Assembly: GCA_019237115.1 (NCBI GenBank)
Contig: JAFAHS010000062.1
Span: 62,001-126,000 of the forward strand
Source: Deltaproteobacteria bacterium
Lineage (GTDB): Bacteria > Desulfobacterota > Binatia > Binatales > Binataceae
Direction of reading: 5' to 3'
Length of the DNA stretch: 64,000 nucleotides
Positions 1 to 8,907 of this stretch are shown in pieces. The position numbers and the translations under genes were made by a program. Position 1 is the stretch's first letter, and every line of letters begins with the position of its first letter. A model generated the notes under the pieces. That model made no database searches. It was not told the DNA's origin and saw only the letters and a list, made by a program, of their open reading frames with translations.

Positions 1-1438
1 CCTTCGCGTCAAAAAGGTGGAGTTGATGAGGCTCGCTGCGGCGCGGAATATCCACCGGGTAATTGCCGGTGAAGCACGCGTCGCAGAACTCCTCGCGCCC
101 GCTGTTGATGAACGAATAGAGCCCTTCCCAGCTCAGATAGCCCAGCGAGTCGGCTCCGATGTAGCGGCGAATTTCCTCGACCGAATGCGACGAGGCAAGC
201 AGTTCCTCGCGGGTCGGCGTGTCGATTCCGTAGAAGCACGAATGGGTGGTCGGAGGCGCCGCGATTCGCATGTGTACCTCGCGCGCGCCCGCCTCCCGCA
301 GCATGGGTATGACCTTGCGCAGGGTGGTGCCTCTCACGATCGAATCTTCGATTAACACGATGCGCTTGTTGCGCAGCAACTCGGCCACCGGGTTGAATTT
401 GATCTTGACGCCGAAATGCCGAATCGACTGGCGCGGCTCGATAAAAGTACGCCCCACGTAGTGGCTACGCACCAAGCCCATCTCGAAGGGCAGACCGGAT
501 TCTTCCGCGAACCCAAGTGCCGCCGCGTTGCCCGCGTCCGGAACCGGGACGACGATATCGGCCTCGGCGGGGCACTCGCGCGCCAGCGCGCGGCCCTGCG
601 TCTTTCGCACCTGGTAGACGTTGCGTCCATACAGCAGGCTGTCGGGTCGTGCGAAGTAGACGTATTCGAACACGCATCGCTTCGGTGGCGCGGGCGCAAA
701 GGGCTTTATCGAGCGCACTCCATTTTCGTCGATCACCAGCATCTCGCCCGGGTCGACCTCGCGGATGTACTCGGCGCGGACCAGGTCGAGTGCGCAGGTC
801 TCCGAGGCAACGATCGAAGCGCCGTTGAGATTACCGAGCACCAAGGGGCGGAAACCGTGCGGGTCACGGACCGCTATCAGACAAGACTCGGTCAGCAACA
901 CCAGCGAGTATGCCCCGCGCAGCTGCGCGAGCGCTTCGCTCACCTGGGCAACCAGGGTCGGCGCATGCGAGGAAGCGATCAGATGGATGATTACCTCGCT
1001 GTCCGAGGAAGATTGGAAGATCGAGCCGTTGGCTTCGAGCCGTTCGCGCAGTTCATCGAAGTTGACCAGGTTGCCGTTGTGCCCTACCGCCAGGCCGCCG
1101 CGCTTGTACTCGACCACCAGCGGCTGACAATTCTTGATGGAAGTGGAACCGGTCGTTGAGTAGCGATTGTGTCCAATCGCGCTGGTCCCCTCCAGATGTC
1201 CGATGATATCGCTGTTGAAGATATCCGCGACCAGTCCCATCCCGCGATGCGCAATCAGCGCCTTCCCGTTGCATGAGACGATGCCGGCGGATTCCTGCCC
1301 GCGATGTTGCAGCGCGTAAAGGCCGAGGTATGCCAGGTTGGCGGCCTCCGGATGGCCGTACACCCCGAATACGCCGCACTCTTCGTGGAACCCGTCGAGG
1401 TTCGATTCCTCGACGCCCGGCACATCGACTTCACTCAT
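1..1438 (-). CDS. purF: amidophosphoribosyltransferase PurF (3' end outside window)
   Basis: This is the first committed step of purine synthesis, making phosphoribosylamine from PRPP and glutamine. About 479 residues are visible and only the last few C-terminal residues are missing. Reading from the ATG at 1438, residues 1-20 form a short propeptide before Cys21 in [10 protein letters not shown], the expected N-terminal nucleophile of the glutaminase domain. QHRGQESAG follows. The PRPP-binding motif [13 protein letters not shown] lies near 320-360. Cysteines in HSCFYG and [11 protein letters not shown] match the Fe-S ligands of Bacillus-type PurF. The start overlaps the purL stop by 8 bases, so it is the last visible gene of the pur cluster. 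Confidence 0.96.
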   Translation of the reverse strand, partial: MSEVDVPGVEESNLDGFHEECGVFGVYGHPEAANLAYLGLYALQHRGQESAGIVSCNGKALIAHRGMGLVADIFNSDIIGHLEGTSAIGHNRYSTTGSTSIKNCQPLVVEYKRGGLAVGHNGNLVNFDELRERLEANGSIFQSSSDSEVIIHLIASSHAPTLVAQVSEALAQLRGAYSLVLLTESCLIAVRDPHGFRPLVLGNLNGASIVASETCALDLVRAEYIREVDPGEMLVIDENGVRSIKPFAPAPPKRCVFEYVYFARPDSLLYGRNVYQVRKTQGRALARECPAEADIVVPVPDAGNAAALGFAEESGLPFEMGLVRSHYVGRTFIEPRQSIRHFGVKIKFNPVAELLRNKRIVLIEDSIVRGTTLRKVIPMLREAGAREVHMRIAAPPTTHSCFYGIDTPTREELLASSHSVEEIRRYIGADSLGYLSWEGLYSFINSGREEFCDACFTGNYPVDIPRRSEPHQLHLFDAK

Positions 1439-3662
1439 TGACGGCGAGCCTCTTCGGCAGCGCTTCTTCATAGCGACGCTCCAGTTCACGCACATCCTCG
1501 TCCACGACCGGCATCAGCCGAAGCCGCGCTTCGGCAGTTACCCGTCCCAGCGGGAGACACTCAATTCCCCGGCTGGAGAAGATTTGCTTAAGCTGTTGCA
1601 TGTCTTTGACCGATGCCGATATCACTACCGTTGAGGCGCCCTCTCCGAACAATTCTGCTGTCGAGGTAAGTTGCCGCGCCGCGAAGTCTGCCTCCGCACC
1701 CACCACTCCATCCGGATTAAAGCAGGCCTCGGCGCATGCCACCGCCAGCCCACCCTCCGCTACATCGTGCGCTGATTTTATCAAGCCGCGTTCCGCACCG
1801 GCAACCAGCCCGTCCACCAGCGCCGCCTCGCGTCCCAGGTCGATCGGCATCAGCGAGTGATCGGCCCTCCCGAACATCGCGGCATATTCGGCAGCAGCCA
1901 GCCGAGGCCGATTGGTTCTGACCAGAAGAATGTAATCACCGGGCTGCTTGAAGCAAGCCGTAACCCGCCGGGTCACGTCCGTCATCCTGCCGAGCACCGC
2001 GATGGTCGGGGTAGGAGGAATCGCGCGCCCTTCGGTTTCGTTGTAGAAGCTGACGTTGCCACTCACGACCGGGGTACCGAGCGCCCGGGCCGCATCGCCC
2101 AGACCGCGAACGCCCTCGGCGAATTGCCACATGATCTCCGGCCGTTCCGGATTTCCGTAGTTGAGGCAGTTGGTTATGCCCACCGGCCGCGCACCCACAC
2201 ACGCCACATTGCGCGCGGCTTCCACCACGGTCGCGACGGCGCCCAGATAGGGGTCGAGAGCGCACGCACGGGGATTGGAATCCACCGTGAGCGCGATCCC
2301 GCGCCGGCTCTGCTTGAGGCGCAGCACCGCGGCATCGCTTACTCCGGGTCCCGAGACGGTGTTGCCCTGCACCAGCGAGTCGTACTGGCGGAAAACCCAG
2401 CGCTTCGAGGCCACGTTAGGATTCTCAAGTAACGCTTTAAGTGCCGCCGAGGGCGCCGGCTCACCGGCGCTCACGCGCGCATCATCGCGGGAGGGCACCG
2501 GCGGCTTTAGGGGGCGGTCGTAAAGCGGCGCTTCATCGGCCAGCGCGCCGACCGGAAGGTCAGCGACCAGCTGCCCGCGCCAGCGCGCGCGCCACCGGGA
2601 TTCACCGATGACCTCGCCAATCACGACCGCGTGGAGGTCCCAGCGGTCGAAGATCGCCTTGAGTTCTGCCTCGCGTCCGCGCCGGGCGACGATCAGCATC
2701 CGCTCCTGCGACTCCGACAGGAGAATTTCGTAGGGCGTCAGATTGGGCTCGCGCAACGGAACCCGGTCCAGGTCCAGCTCGACTCCCAACCCTCCGCGCG
2801 CCGCCATCTCGCTCGACGAGGAGGTCAGACCCGCCGCACCCATGTCCTGGATCGCGACGATCGCCCCGGTCTTCGCGGCCTCCAGGCAGGCCTCGATGAG
2901 CAGCTTCTCGGTAAACGGATCGCCGACCTGGACGGTGGGGCGCTTGGACTCGCTTTGCGCGTCGAACTCCGCCGAGGCGAGCAGCGATGCGCCGTGAATT
3001 CCATCGCGCCCGGTGGCGGAGCCGACGTAGAGAACCGGGTTGCCCACCCCGCTCGCGCGCGCGCTCAGCAGCTCGCCGCGGCGCGCCAGTCCGAGACAGA
3101 ACGCATTGACCAGGATGTTGCCGTTGTAGGACGGGTCGAACATCACCTCGCCCGCGACCGTCGGGACCCCAACACAATTGCCGTAGCCGCCGATTCCGCC
3201 GACCACGCCGCCCAGCAGATAGCGGGTGCGCGGATGGTCGAACGACCCGAACTTGAGCGAGTCCATCGAGGCGATCGGCCGCGCGCCCATCGTGAAAATG
3301 TCGCGCAGGATTCCGCCCACACCGGTTGCCGCGCCCTGGTAGGGTTCGACGAAAGACGGATGGTTGTGGCTTTCGATCTTGAAGGCCGCGACCCAGCCGT
3401 CGCCGACATCGATGGCGCCGGCGTTTTCGCCGGGACCCTGTACTACCAGCTCGCTGCGGCTGGGCAGCGTGCGCAGGTGCTTGCGCGATGATTTGTAGGA
3501 GCAGTGTTCCGACCACATTACCGAGAACACACCCAGCTCGGTGTAGGTGGGCATGCGGCCGAGCATTTTTTCGATCTTGTGAAATTCCTCCGGAGTGAGA
3601 CCGTGCAGGCGGGCTTGCTCGCCATCCACGCGCGGCTCGCCGGGTAGTGAAACCGGGATCAT
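1431..3662 (-). CDS. purL: phosphoribosylformylglycinamidine synthase subunit PurL (small type)
   Basis: ATP-dependent conversion of FGAR to FGAM. At 743 residues this is the short PurL, which works in a complex with PurS and PurQ rather than as the ~1300-residue single-chain form; purS and purQ lie directly upstream. The N-terminal motifs [12 protein letters not shown] and SHNHPSF (about residues 48-100) and the later IQDMGAAGL are typical of the AIRS/FGAM synthase fold. Its ATG overlaps the purQ stop by 4 bases and its stop overlaps the purF start, consistent with translational coupling. Confidence 0.97.
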   Translation of the reverse strand: MIPVSLPGEPRVDGEQARLHGLTPEEFHKIEKMLGRMPTYTELGVFSVMWSEHCSYKSSRKHLRTLPSRSELVVQGPGENAGAIDVGDGWVAAFKIESHNHPSFVEPYQGAATGVGGILRDIFTMGARPIASMDSLKFGSFDHPRTRYLLGGVVGGIGGYGNCVGVPTVAGEVMFDPSYNGNILVNAFCLGLARRGELLSARASGVGNPVLYVGSATGRDGIHGASLLASAEFDAQSESKRPTVQVGDPFTEKLLIEACLEAAKTGAIVAIQDMGAAGLTSSSSEMAARGGLGVELDLDRVPLREPNLTPYEILLSESQERMLIVARRGREAELKAIFDRWDLHAVVIGEVIGESRWRARWRGQLVADLPVGALADEAPLYDRPLKPPVPSRDDARVSAGEPAPSAALKALLENPNVASKRWVFRQYDSLVQGNTVSGPGVSDAAVLRLKQSRRGIALTVDSNPRACALDPYLGAVATVVEAARNVACVGARPVGITNCLNYGNPERPEIMWQFAEGVRGLGDAARALGTPVVSGNVSFYNETEGRAIPPTPTIAVLGRMTDVTRRVTACFKQPGDYILLVRTNRPRLAAAEYAAMFGRADHSLMPIDLGREAALVDGLVAGAERGLIKSAHDVAEGGLAVACAEACFNPDGVVGAEADFAARQLTSTAELFGEGASTVVISASVKDMQQLKQIFSSRGIECLPLGRVTAEARLRLMPVVDEDVRELERRYEEALPKRLAVNE

Positions 3663-4348
3663 CCGACGCTCTCGATAATCGAGCGGAAAATCTTGAGGCC
3701 GTCCTCACCGCCGAGCAGCGGCTCGACCGCGTGTTCCGGATGCGGCATGAGGCCGAACACGTTGAATCGTTGGTTGGCCACGCCTGCGATCGCGTGCAGC
3801 GAACCGTTGGGATTTGCCGCGTCGCTTGGCTGTCCGGCGGCATCCACGTAGCGCAAGAGCACCTGCCCGCGCTCTTCCATCTGGCGCAGTTCGGCTGCGG
3901 GCGCCACGTAGAGTCCCTCGCCGTGCTTGATCGGCAGCTTGAGCACCTCGCCCTGGCGCAGCGCGCGGGTGAACGGGGTCCCGGCGTTCTCGACGCGTAC
4001 CCGCACCGGCTCGCAGATGAACGTCAGGGAGCGATTCCGCGTCAGCGCGCCCGGCAGCAGGTGAGCCTCGCACAGCACCTGGAAGCCGTTGCAGGTGCCC
4101 ACCACCAGCCCGCCCTCGGCGGCGAATTTGCCGACGCTGTCCATGATCGGCGAAAACCGCGCGATCGCGCCGCAGCGCAGGTAATCGCCGTAGCTGAAGC
4201 CGCCCGGCAACAGCACGCATTGCGCACCCTTGAGCGAGCTGTCCTTATGCCACAGCATCGATGCTTCCTGGCCCATCACCTCGCGAAGCGCCCACAGCGC
4301 GTCGTTGTCGTCCAGCGAACCGGGGAACCTGACTATGCCCCACTTCAT
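3659..4348 (-). CDS. purQ: phosphoribosylformylglycinamidine synthase glutaminase subunit PurQ
   Basis: Class I glutamine amidotransferase that supplies ammonia to PurL. VVGTCNGFQVL carries the nucleophilic Cys, and GLMPHPEHAVEP carries the catalytic His-x-Glu. The frame stays open about 20 codons upstream. The start at 4348 (MKWGIVRFPGS) is chosen because it matches the family N-terminus and forms an ATGA overlap with the purS stop. The 229-residue length is normal. It also shares a 4-base overlap with purL. Confidence 0.96.
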   Translation of the reverse strand: MKWGIVRFPGSLDDNDALWALREVMGQEASMLWHKDSSLKGAQCVLLPGGFSYGDYLRCGAIARFSPIMDSVGKFAAEGGLVVGTCNGFQVLCEAHLLPGALTRNRSLTFICEPVRVRVENAGTPFTRALRQGEVLKLPIKHGEGLYVAPAAELRQMEERGQVLLRYVDAAGQPSDAANPNGSLHAIAGVANQRFNVFGLMPHPEHAVEPLLGGEDGLKIFRSIIESVG

Positions 4349-4590
4349 TCGCCTTCGACCTCGAAGGTGTAGTCCTCGATGAGCGGATTGGCGAGCAACC
4401 GCTCGCACATCTGGTGCGCCTGCTCACGCGCCTCGGCGGTCGATTGGGCGCCGATCTCAAGCACGATGTACTTGCCGATCTTGACGTCGGCAACGCTCTT
4501 GAAGCCGAGGCTCTGCAGCGAACGCTCGACTGCGCGACCCTGCGGATCGAGAATTCCCCTGCGCGGCGTGACGAAGACCTTTACCTGCAA
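4345..4590 (-). CDS. purS: phosphoribosylformylglycinamidine synthase subunit PurS
   Basis: An 81-residue structural subunit that bridges PurQ and PurL and helps channel ammonia. Family features seen are the N-terminal strand MQVKVFVTPRRGILDPQG, ALxSLGF-like AVERSLQSLGF, and a C-terminal MCERLLANPLIEDYTFEVE. It is translationally coupled to purQ. The gap of about 95 bases to purC holds a GC-rich inverted segment but no gene. Confidence 0.95.
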   Translation of the reverse strand: MQVKVFVTPRRGILDPQGRAVERSLQSLGFKSVADVKIGKYIVLEIGAQSTAEAREQAHQMCERLLANPLIEDYTFEVEGE

Positions 4591-4684
4591 GCGCGCACCC
4601 TCCTCCCCGCCTCCAGCGGGAAACGCCCGGAGGAGCGGTGCGCTATCTCAAGCATCGCGACTCATCTGCTCCGCGCCGCAACCC

Positions 4685-5401
4685 TCAGCTCTCCACCCGG
4701 CGCAGCATCTCGTGGTAAGCCTCCTCCACCCCACCCAGGTCGCGGCGAAAGCGATCCTTGTCCAGCTTTTGGCGGGTCTGCTTGTCCCAGAAGCGGCAGG
4801 TGTCGGGACAGATCTCATCGCCGAGCAGGATCTCGCCCTTGTGGCGACCGAACTCGAGCTTGAAGTCGACCAGCAGGACGCCGCGCTCATCGAGGAACCG
4901 CTTGAGGACTTGGTTGACCCTAAGCGCCAGGGACTTGATCTGCTCGATCTCGGAGGCAGTCGCCCACCCGAATTCGATCGCGTGTTCGGGGTAGATCAGC
5001 GGATCATCGAGCGGGTCGGACTTGTAGTAGTACTCGACCACCGGCTGCTTGAGCGACTCGCCCTCTTGGCGGCCGAGCCGCTTTGCCATGGAACCCGCAA
5101 CGATATTCCGCACCACGGTTTCGACCGGAACGATATCGAGCCGTTTGCACAGCATCTCGCGATCGTCGAGGCGGCGCACAAAATGGGTCCTGACCCCGGC
5201 GCGTTCCAGCAGAGTGAAGAACAATTCCGACATCCGGTTGTTCATCACGCCCTTGTCTTCGATGGTCCCGCGCTTCTTGGCATTGAACGCGGTCGCATCG
5301 TCCTTGAAGTACTGGATCACGAGGTCAGGGTCCGAAGTCGTGTACAGCTTCTTGGCCTTGCCCTCGTAGAACATTTCACGTTTTTGCGGAGCGGATTCCA
5401 C
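4685..5401 (-). CDS. purC: phosphoribosylaminoimidazole-succinocarboxamide synthase
   Basis: SAICAR synthetase, which condenses CAIR with aspartate using ATP. At 238 residues it is full length. MFYEGKAKKLYTT at the N-terminus is the nucleotide-binding start of the family; VVRNIVAGSMAKRLG and LVDFKLEFGRHKGEILLGDE are the conserved substrate and metal-binding stretches. It lies between purB and purS on the same strand. The 132-base gap to purB shows no gene. Confidence 0.96.
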   Translation of the reverse strand: MESAPQKREMFYEGKAKKLYTTSDPDLVIQYFKDDATAFNAKKRGTIEDKGVMNNRMSELFFTLLERAGVRTHFVRRLDDREMLCKRLDIVPVETVVRNIVAGSMAKRLGRQEGESLKQPVVEYYYKSDPLDDPLIYPEHAIEFGWATASEIEQIKSLALRVNQVLKRFLDERGVLLVDFKLEFGRHKGEILLGDEICPDTCRFWDKQTRQKLDKDRFRRDLGGVEEAYHEMLRRVES

Positions 5402-5533
5402 TTTGGTTATCTCCGTTTGGTCTTCAACTATCTGACTGCCTCGAGGCCGACAACGAAACGGTCCGGACGACTATCCACAACCCGCCTTTTCTATTCACAG
5501 CGCGCGCGCCAAACCGGGTGCCTCAACTCGCCA

Positions 5534-6904
5534 TCAGCCTCCCGATTTGGGCGCGTAACGCTCCACCAATGCCGCCGCGAGGCCCCCGTAGCTGCGCGGA
5601 GAGAGCTTGCGGAGCGCTTCGCGGGCGCGGTCTTCAAGCGGCAAAGCCTCGACAAACTCCTGGATCACGCGACGGTCGACTCTTCTGCCGCGGGTCAACT
5701 CCTTCAGAGTCTCATACGGCCGCGGCAGCCCATGGGCGCGCATCAGCGTCTGAATGCCCTCCGCCACCACCTCCCAGGCCTCCTCGTCCTCAAGGTCCGC
5801 GGCGATTCGAGGTTCGTTGACCTCGACGCGGCCCAGGCCTCGGCCCAGTGCCGCCAGCGCGACCACCACGTGTCCAAACGCGGTCCCCACCGCGCGCAGC
5901 GCGGTAGAGTCGCTCAAGTCGCGCTGCCAGCGGGAGATGGGCAGTTTCGCCGCCAGGTGCCCCAGCAGTGCCGATGCGGTCCCGAAGTTGCCCTCGGCGT
6001 TCTCGAAATCGATCGGATTGACCTTGTGCGGCATCACCGAAGAGCCGGTCTCGCCCTTGACCGCCTTCTGACTGAAATAACCGATCGAGATATACGCCCA
6101 CATGTCGCGGCAGAAACCGAGCAGTATGTTGTCGATGCGCTCAACGATCGCGAACATCTCGGCCATGAAATCGTGGCTTTCGATCTGCGTGGTCAGCGGG
6201 TTCCAGACCAGGCCCAGACTCTCCACGAAGGCCCGCGCATGCGCGATCCAATCGACCTCGGGTGCGGCGAACTGATGAGCATTGAAGTTGCCGACCGCGC
6301 CGCTGCATTTGCCCAGGTATTCCTGACGACGGAGCTGGGCAAGCTGTCTATCCAGGCGCGCCGCAAAGATGGCCAGTTCCTTACCAAGCGTGGTCGGCGA
6401 GGCTTCCTGGCCGTGGGTGCGCGCCAGCATGGCCAGCGAGCGGTAGCGATGGGCCAGGCCGGCAACCCGCGCAACGCTCTCCTCGAGCTGCGGAATCAGC
6501 TCTCGCTCGGAGAATTCCTTCAGGGTGAGCGCGTAGGCGAGATTGTTGATGTCCTCGCTGGTACAGCCGAAATGTACCAGCTCGATGGGCAATTTTCCGT
6601 CCACCGCCGCAACGCGTTCTTTGAGGAAATACTCGACCGCCTTCACGTCGTGGTTGGTCTCGGACTCGAGCTCCTTGACCCGGCGGGCATCGTCGAGTGA
6701 GAAGCTCTCGTAAATTGCGCGCAGCTTTTTCTGGGTCGCCGCCGGCAGCCGCGCCAGCGCGTCGAAACGAGAATTTTCCGAGAGGCTCAAGTACCACTCG
6801 ACTTCGACCCGCACGCGATAACGGATCAGGGCGAACTCGCTGAAATATTCCGCCAGTGGGCGCGTGCGCGTGCGGTAGCGCCCATCGATCGGGCTTACCG
6901 CCAT
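5534..6904 (-). CDS. purB: adenylosuccinate lyase
   Basis: Fumarase/aspartase-superfamily lyase acting twice in purine synthesis, on SAICAR and on adenylosuccinate. The sequence AVSPIDGRYR at the N-terminus, CTSEDINNLAYAL, and the signature GSSVMPHKVNPIDFENAEGN are all present, and it most resembles the Escherichia-type enzyme. The start is uncertain. Homology favours the ATG at 6904, immediately before AVSPIDGRY. An in-frame ATG at 7027 overlaps the dut stop as ATGA and another lies at 6982, but the 41 extra residues do not resemble the family and use less GC-biased codons. Confidence 0.94.
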   Translation of the reverse strand: MAVSPIDGRYRTRTRPLAEYFSEFALIRYRVRVEVEWYLSLSENSRFDALARLPAATQKKLRAIYESFSLDDARRVKELESETNHDVKAVEYFLKERVAAVDGKLPIELVHFGCTSEDINNLAYALTLKEFSERELIPQLEESVARVAGLAHRYRSLAMLARTHGQEASPTTLGKELAIFAARLDRQLAQLRRQEYLGKCSGAVGNFNAHQFAAPEVDWIAHARAFVESLGLVWNPLTTQIESHDFMAEMFAIVERIDNILLGFCRDMWAYISIGYFSQKAVKGETGSSVMPHKVNPIDFENAEGNFGTASALLGHLAAKLPISRWQRDLSDSTALRAVGTAFGHVVVALAALGRGLGRVEVNEPRIAADLEDEEAWEVVAEGIQTLMRAHGLPRPYETLKELTRGRRVDRRVIQEFVEALPLEDRAREALRKLSPRSYGGLAAALVERYAPKSGG

Positions 6905-7023
6905 CAAAGCGGCATCGATATCGGTCGACTTGAACGCCACCGCAACTCGAGATCGTTTGAGTACAACCGGATTATCGCCCATCACCCGGTGCCTAGATAG
7001 AGGGTCACGATGTTTCACTCCGC

Positions 7024-7464
7024 TCATCGTCCGGTGTGCCCGAAACCGCCCGGACCGCGGCCACTTCCGGCGAGTTCGCGCACTTCCTCAATTTCGGCCC
7101 GCACCGCCGGCGCGATCACGAGCTGCGCGATGCGATCGCCCGGATGAATTTCAATCGTGCGGTCGCCGAGGTTCACGATCAGGACCTTCACCTCACCGCG
7201 ATAGTCCGCGTCGATAGTCCCCGGTGAGTTGATCATGGTGAGGCCTTCACTGAGCGCCCGTCCGCTGCGGGGTCGAACCTGTCCCTCATAGCCGGGAGGA
7301 ATCTCGATCGTCAGGCCGGTCGGAATTGCACGCCGCTCGTTGGGAGCGACGAAAACGGTGCCGCTCAAGTCGGCCGCCAGGTCCATCCCGGCGGCATGCC
7401 GGGTTTGATAGACGGGAAGCTGCGCGCTTTGGCGAAGACGCTTGAATTTGACGACTACGCTCAT
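7024..7464 (-). CDS. dut: deoxyuridine 5'-triphosphate nucleotidohydrolase (dUTPase)
   Basis: Hydrolyses dUTP to dUMP and pyrophosphate. All five trimeric dUTPase motifs are seen in order: AGMDLAAD, PRSGRALSEG, a motif 3 containing INSPGTIDADYRGE, GDRIAQLVI, and the C-terminal GRGPGGFGHTGR. The start at 7464 (MSVVVKFKRLR) fits the family; the frame continues 11 codons upstream without similarity. It lies between the M16 peptidase and purB on the same strand. Confidence 0.95.
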   Translation of the reverse strand: MSVVVKFKRLRQSAQLPVYQTRHAAGMDLAADLSGTVFVAPNERRAIPTGLTIEIPPGYEGQVRPRSGRALSEGLTMINSPGTIDADYRGEVKVLIVNLGDRTIEIHPGDRIAQLVIAPAVRAEIEEVRELAGSGRGPGGFGHTGR

Positions 7465-7623
7465 GTTCGGGAGAACTGCTCCAGCAGGTCCGATCAAAGC
7501 GGAATGGGGGAGGCAAAGCGAGCGCAGCAGCGCTGGAATTCCACAAATGCCCCCGCCAGCCTGCCCGCCCCTTCATGAGGCTCCGGCCCTGTCCGGGGGG
7601 CTTCGAGCGGGGCCCAGCAGCTA

Positions 7624-8886
7624 CTAGTCGAGTGCGGAAAAGACGCTGGTGGCGAGCTGGCGGCCCTTCAGGTCACCGAGCAGGGTCATCGCCATCTTGC
7701 CGGGTTCGAACAGAAAATTCGCCAGCTCGACGATCTGATCCGCGGTGACGCTGTCGATGCCCTGGGCCAGTTCTTCGAGCGGGACCTCGCGCGCAAAGTA
7801 AATCTCGTTGCGCGCAAGCCGGTTCATCCGGGTCTCGGTCCCTTCCAGACCGAGCAGCATGTTGCCCTTGATCTGGCTCTTGGCGCGCGCCAACTCATTG
7901 GGCCTGAGACCCTCGCGCACCACCTTGCGAATTTCCCTGAGCGTCACTTCGAGAACTTCGTCGAGCCACTCCGGATTGGTTCCGGCGTAGATCAGCGAGT
8001 AGCCGCAGTCCGCGTACGATGCCATCGATGAGTAAATGCTGTAGACGCGGCCGCGCTTCTCGCGGACTTCCTGGAACAAGCGTGACGACATCCCGCCGCC
8101 CAGGGCGGTGTTGAGCACATAGCTGGCGTAGCGCAGGTCGCTGACCTGGCTTAGGCCGGGGCCACCGATGCAGATGTGCATCTGCTCGAGCTGCTTCTCG
8201 TGGTTCACCACTATCGGGGTTTCCGCGGGTGGCGCAATTTTCTCGACCCGCCCGTCGCCGGGAATTTCGCCGAACAGGCGCTGGCAGTCGCGCACCAGCT
8301 GATTGTGATCGACCTGCCCTGCCGCGGCGATGAAGATCCGGCCCGCGCGATAGCGCTCGCCCATGAAAGACACGAGCAGCTCGCGATTGATCCGGTTTAC
8401 CGTTTCGACGGAACCGAAGATCGGCAACGCCAGCGGATGCCCACGCCAGAAGTTGAGGGTGAACAGGTCGTGGATGAAGTCGTCGGGCGTGTCTTCGGCC
8501 TGCGAGATTTCCTGCAGGACCACCTGGCGCTCGCGATCGATTTCCTCCGCGGCAAACAGCGAGTGCAGAAAAATGTCGGCGAGCAGTTCGGTGGTCATCG
8601 GCAGATGCTGACCGAGCACCTTGGCGTAGTAGCAGGTGTACTCCTTCCCGGTAAACGCGTTCAGCACGCCGCCGACTGCGTCCATCTCTTCGGCGATTTG
8701 CGCGGCGGTGCGCTTGCGGGTGCCCTTGAACAACAGGTGCTCGATAAAGTGGCTCACCCCATTGTCGGCGGGTTCTTCGTAGCGCGACCCGTTCTCGACC
8801 CAGATCCCGATGGTGGTCGAGAGCACGTGCGGCATGGACTCGGTCAGAACCCGGAGGCCATTGCTGAGGCTGGAACTGGAAATCAT
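7624..8886 (-). CDS. M16 family zinc metallopeptidase (processing-peptidase-like)
   Basis: An insulinase/pitrilysin-family protein of 420 residues, the length of single-unit bacterial M16B peptidases homologous to mitochondrial processing peptidase. The inverted zinc motif HxxEH is seen in HFIEHLLFKGT, with a downstream Glu expected near ERQVVLQEI. The second half holds GGGMSSRLFQEVREKRG, the conserved substrate-site stretch. It sits directly downstream of pnp, an order common in many bacteria. A GTG five codons upstream at 8901 is an alternative start. Its substrate cannot be told from sequence. Confidence 0.92.
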   Translation of the reverse strand: MISSSSLSNGLRVLTESMPHVLSTTIGIWVENGSRYEEPADNGVSHFIEHLLFKGTRKRTAAQIAEEMDAVGGVLNAFTGKEYTCYYAKVLGQHLPMTTELLADIFLHSLFAAEEIDRERQVVLQEISQAEDTPDDFIHDLFTLNFWRGHPLALPIFGSVETVNRINRELLVSFMGERYRAGRIFIAAAGQVDHNQLVRDCQRLFGEIPGDGRVEKIAPPAETPIVVNHEKQLEQMHICIGGPGLSQVSDLRYASYVLNTALGGGMSSRLFQEVREKRGRVYSIYSSMASYADCGYSLIYAGTNPEWLDEVLEVTLREIRKVVREGLRPNELARAKSQIKGNMLLGLEGTETRMNRLARNEIYFAREVPLEELAQGIDSVTADQIVELANFLFEPGKMAMTLLGDLKGRQLATSVFSALD

Positions 8887-8907
8887 CGGATGACCTGCCA
8901 CCGCGGA

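Noticed and set aside
4379..6700. A 773-codon open frame on the plus strand
   Set aside because: It lies antisense to purS, purC and purB, which carry clear family motifs. Long antisense frames are expected at this GC content and this one shows no recognisable domain.
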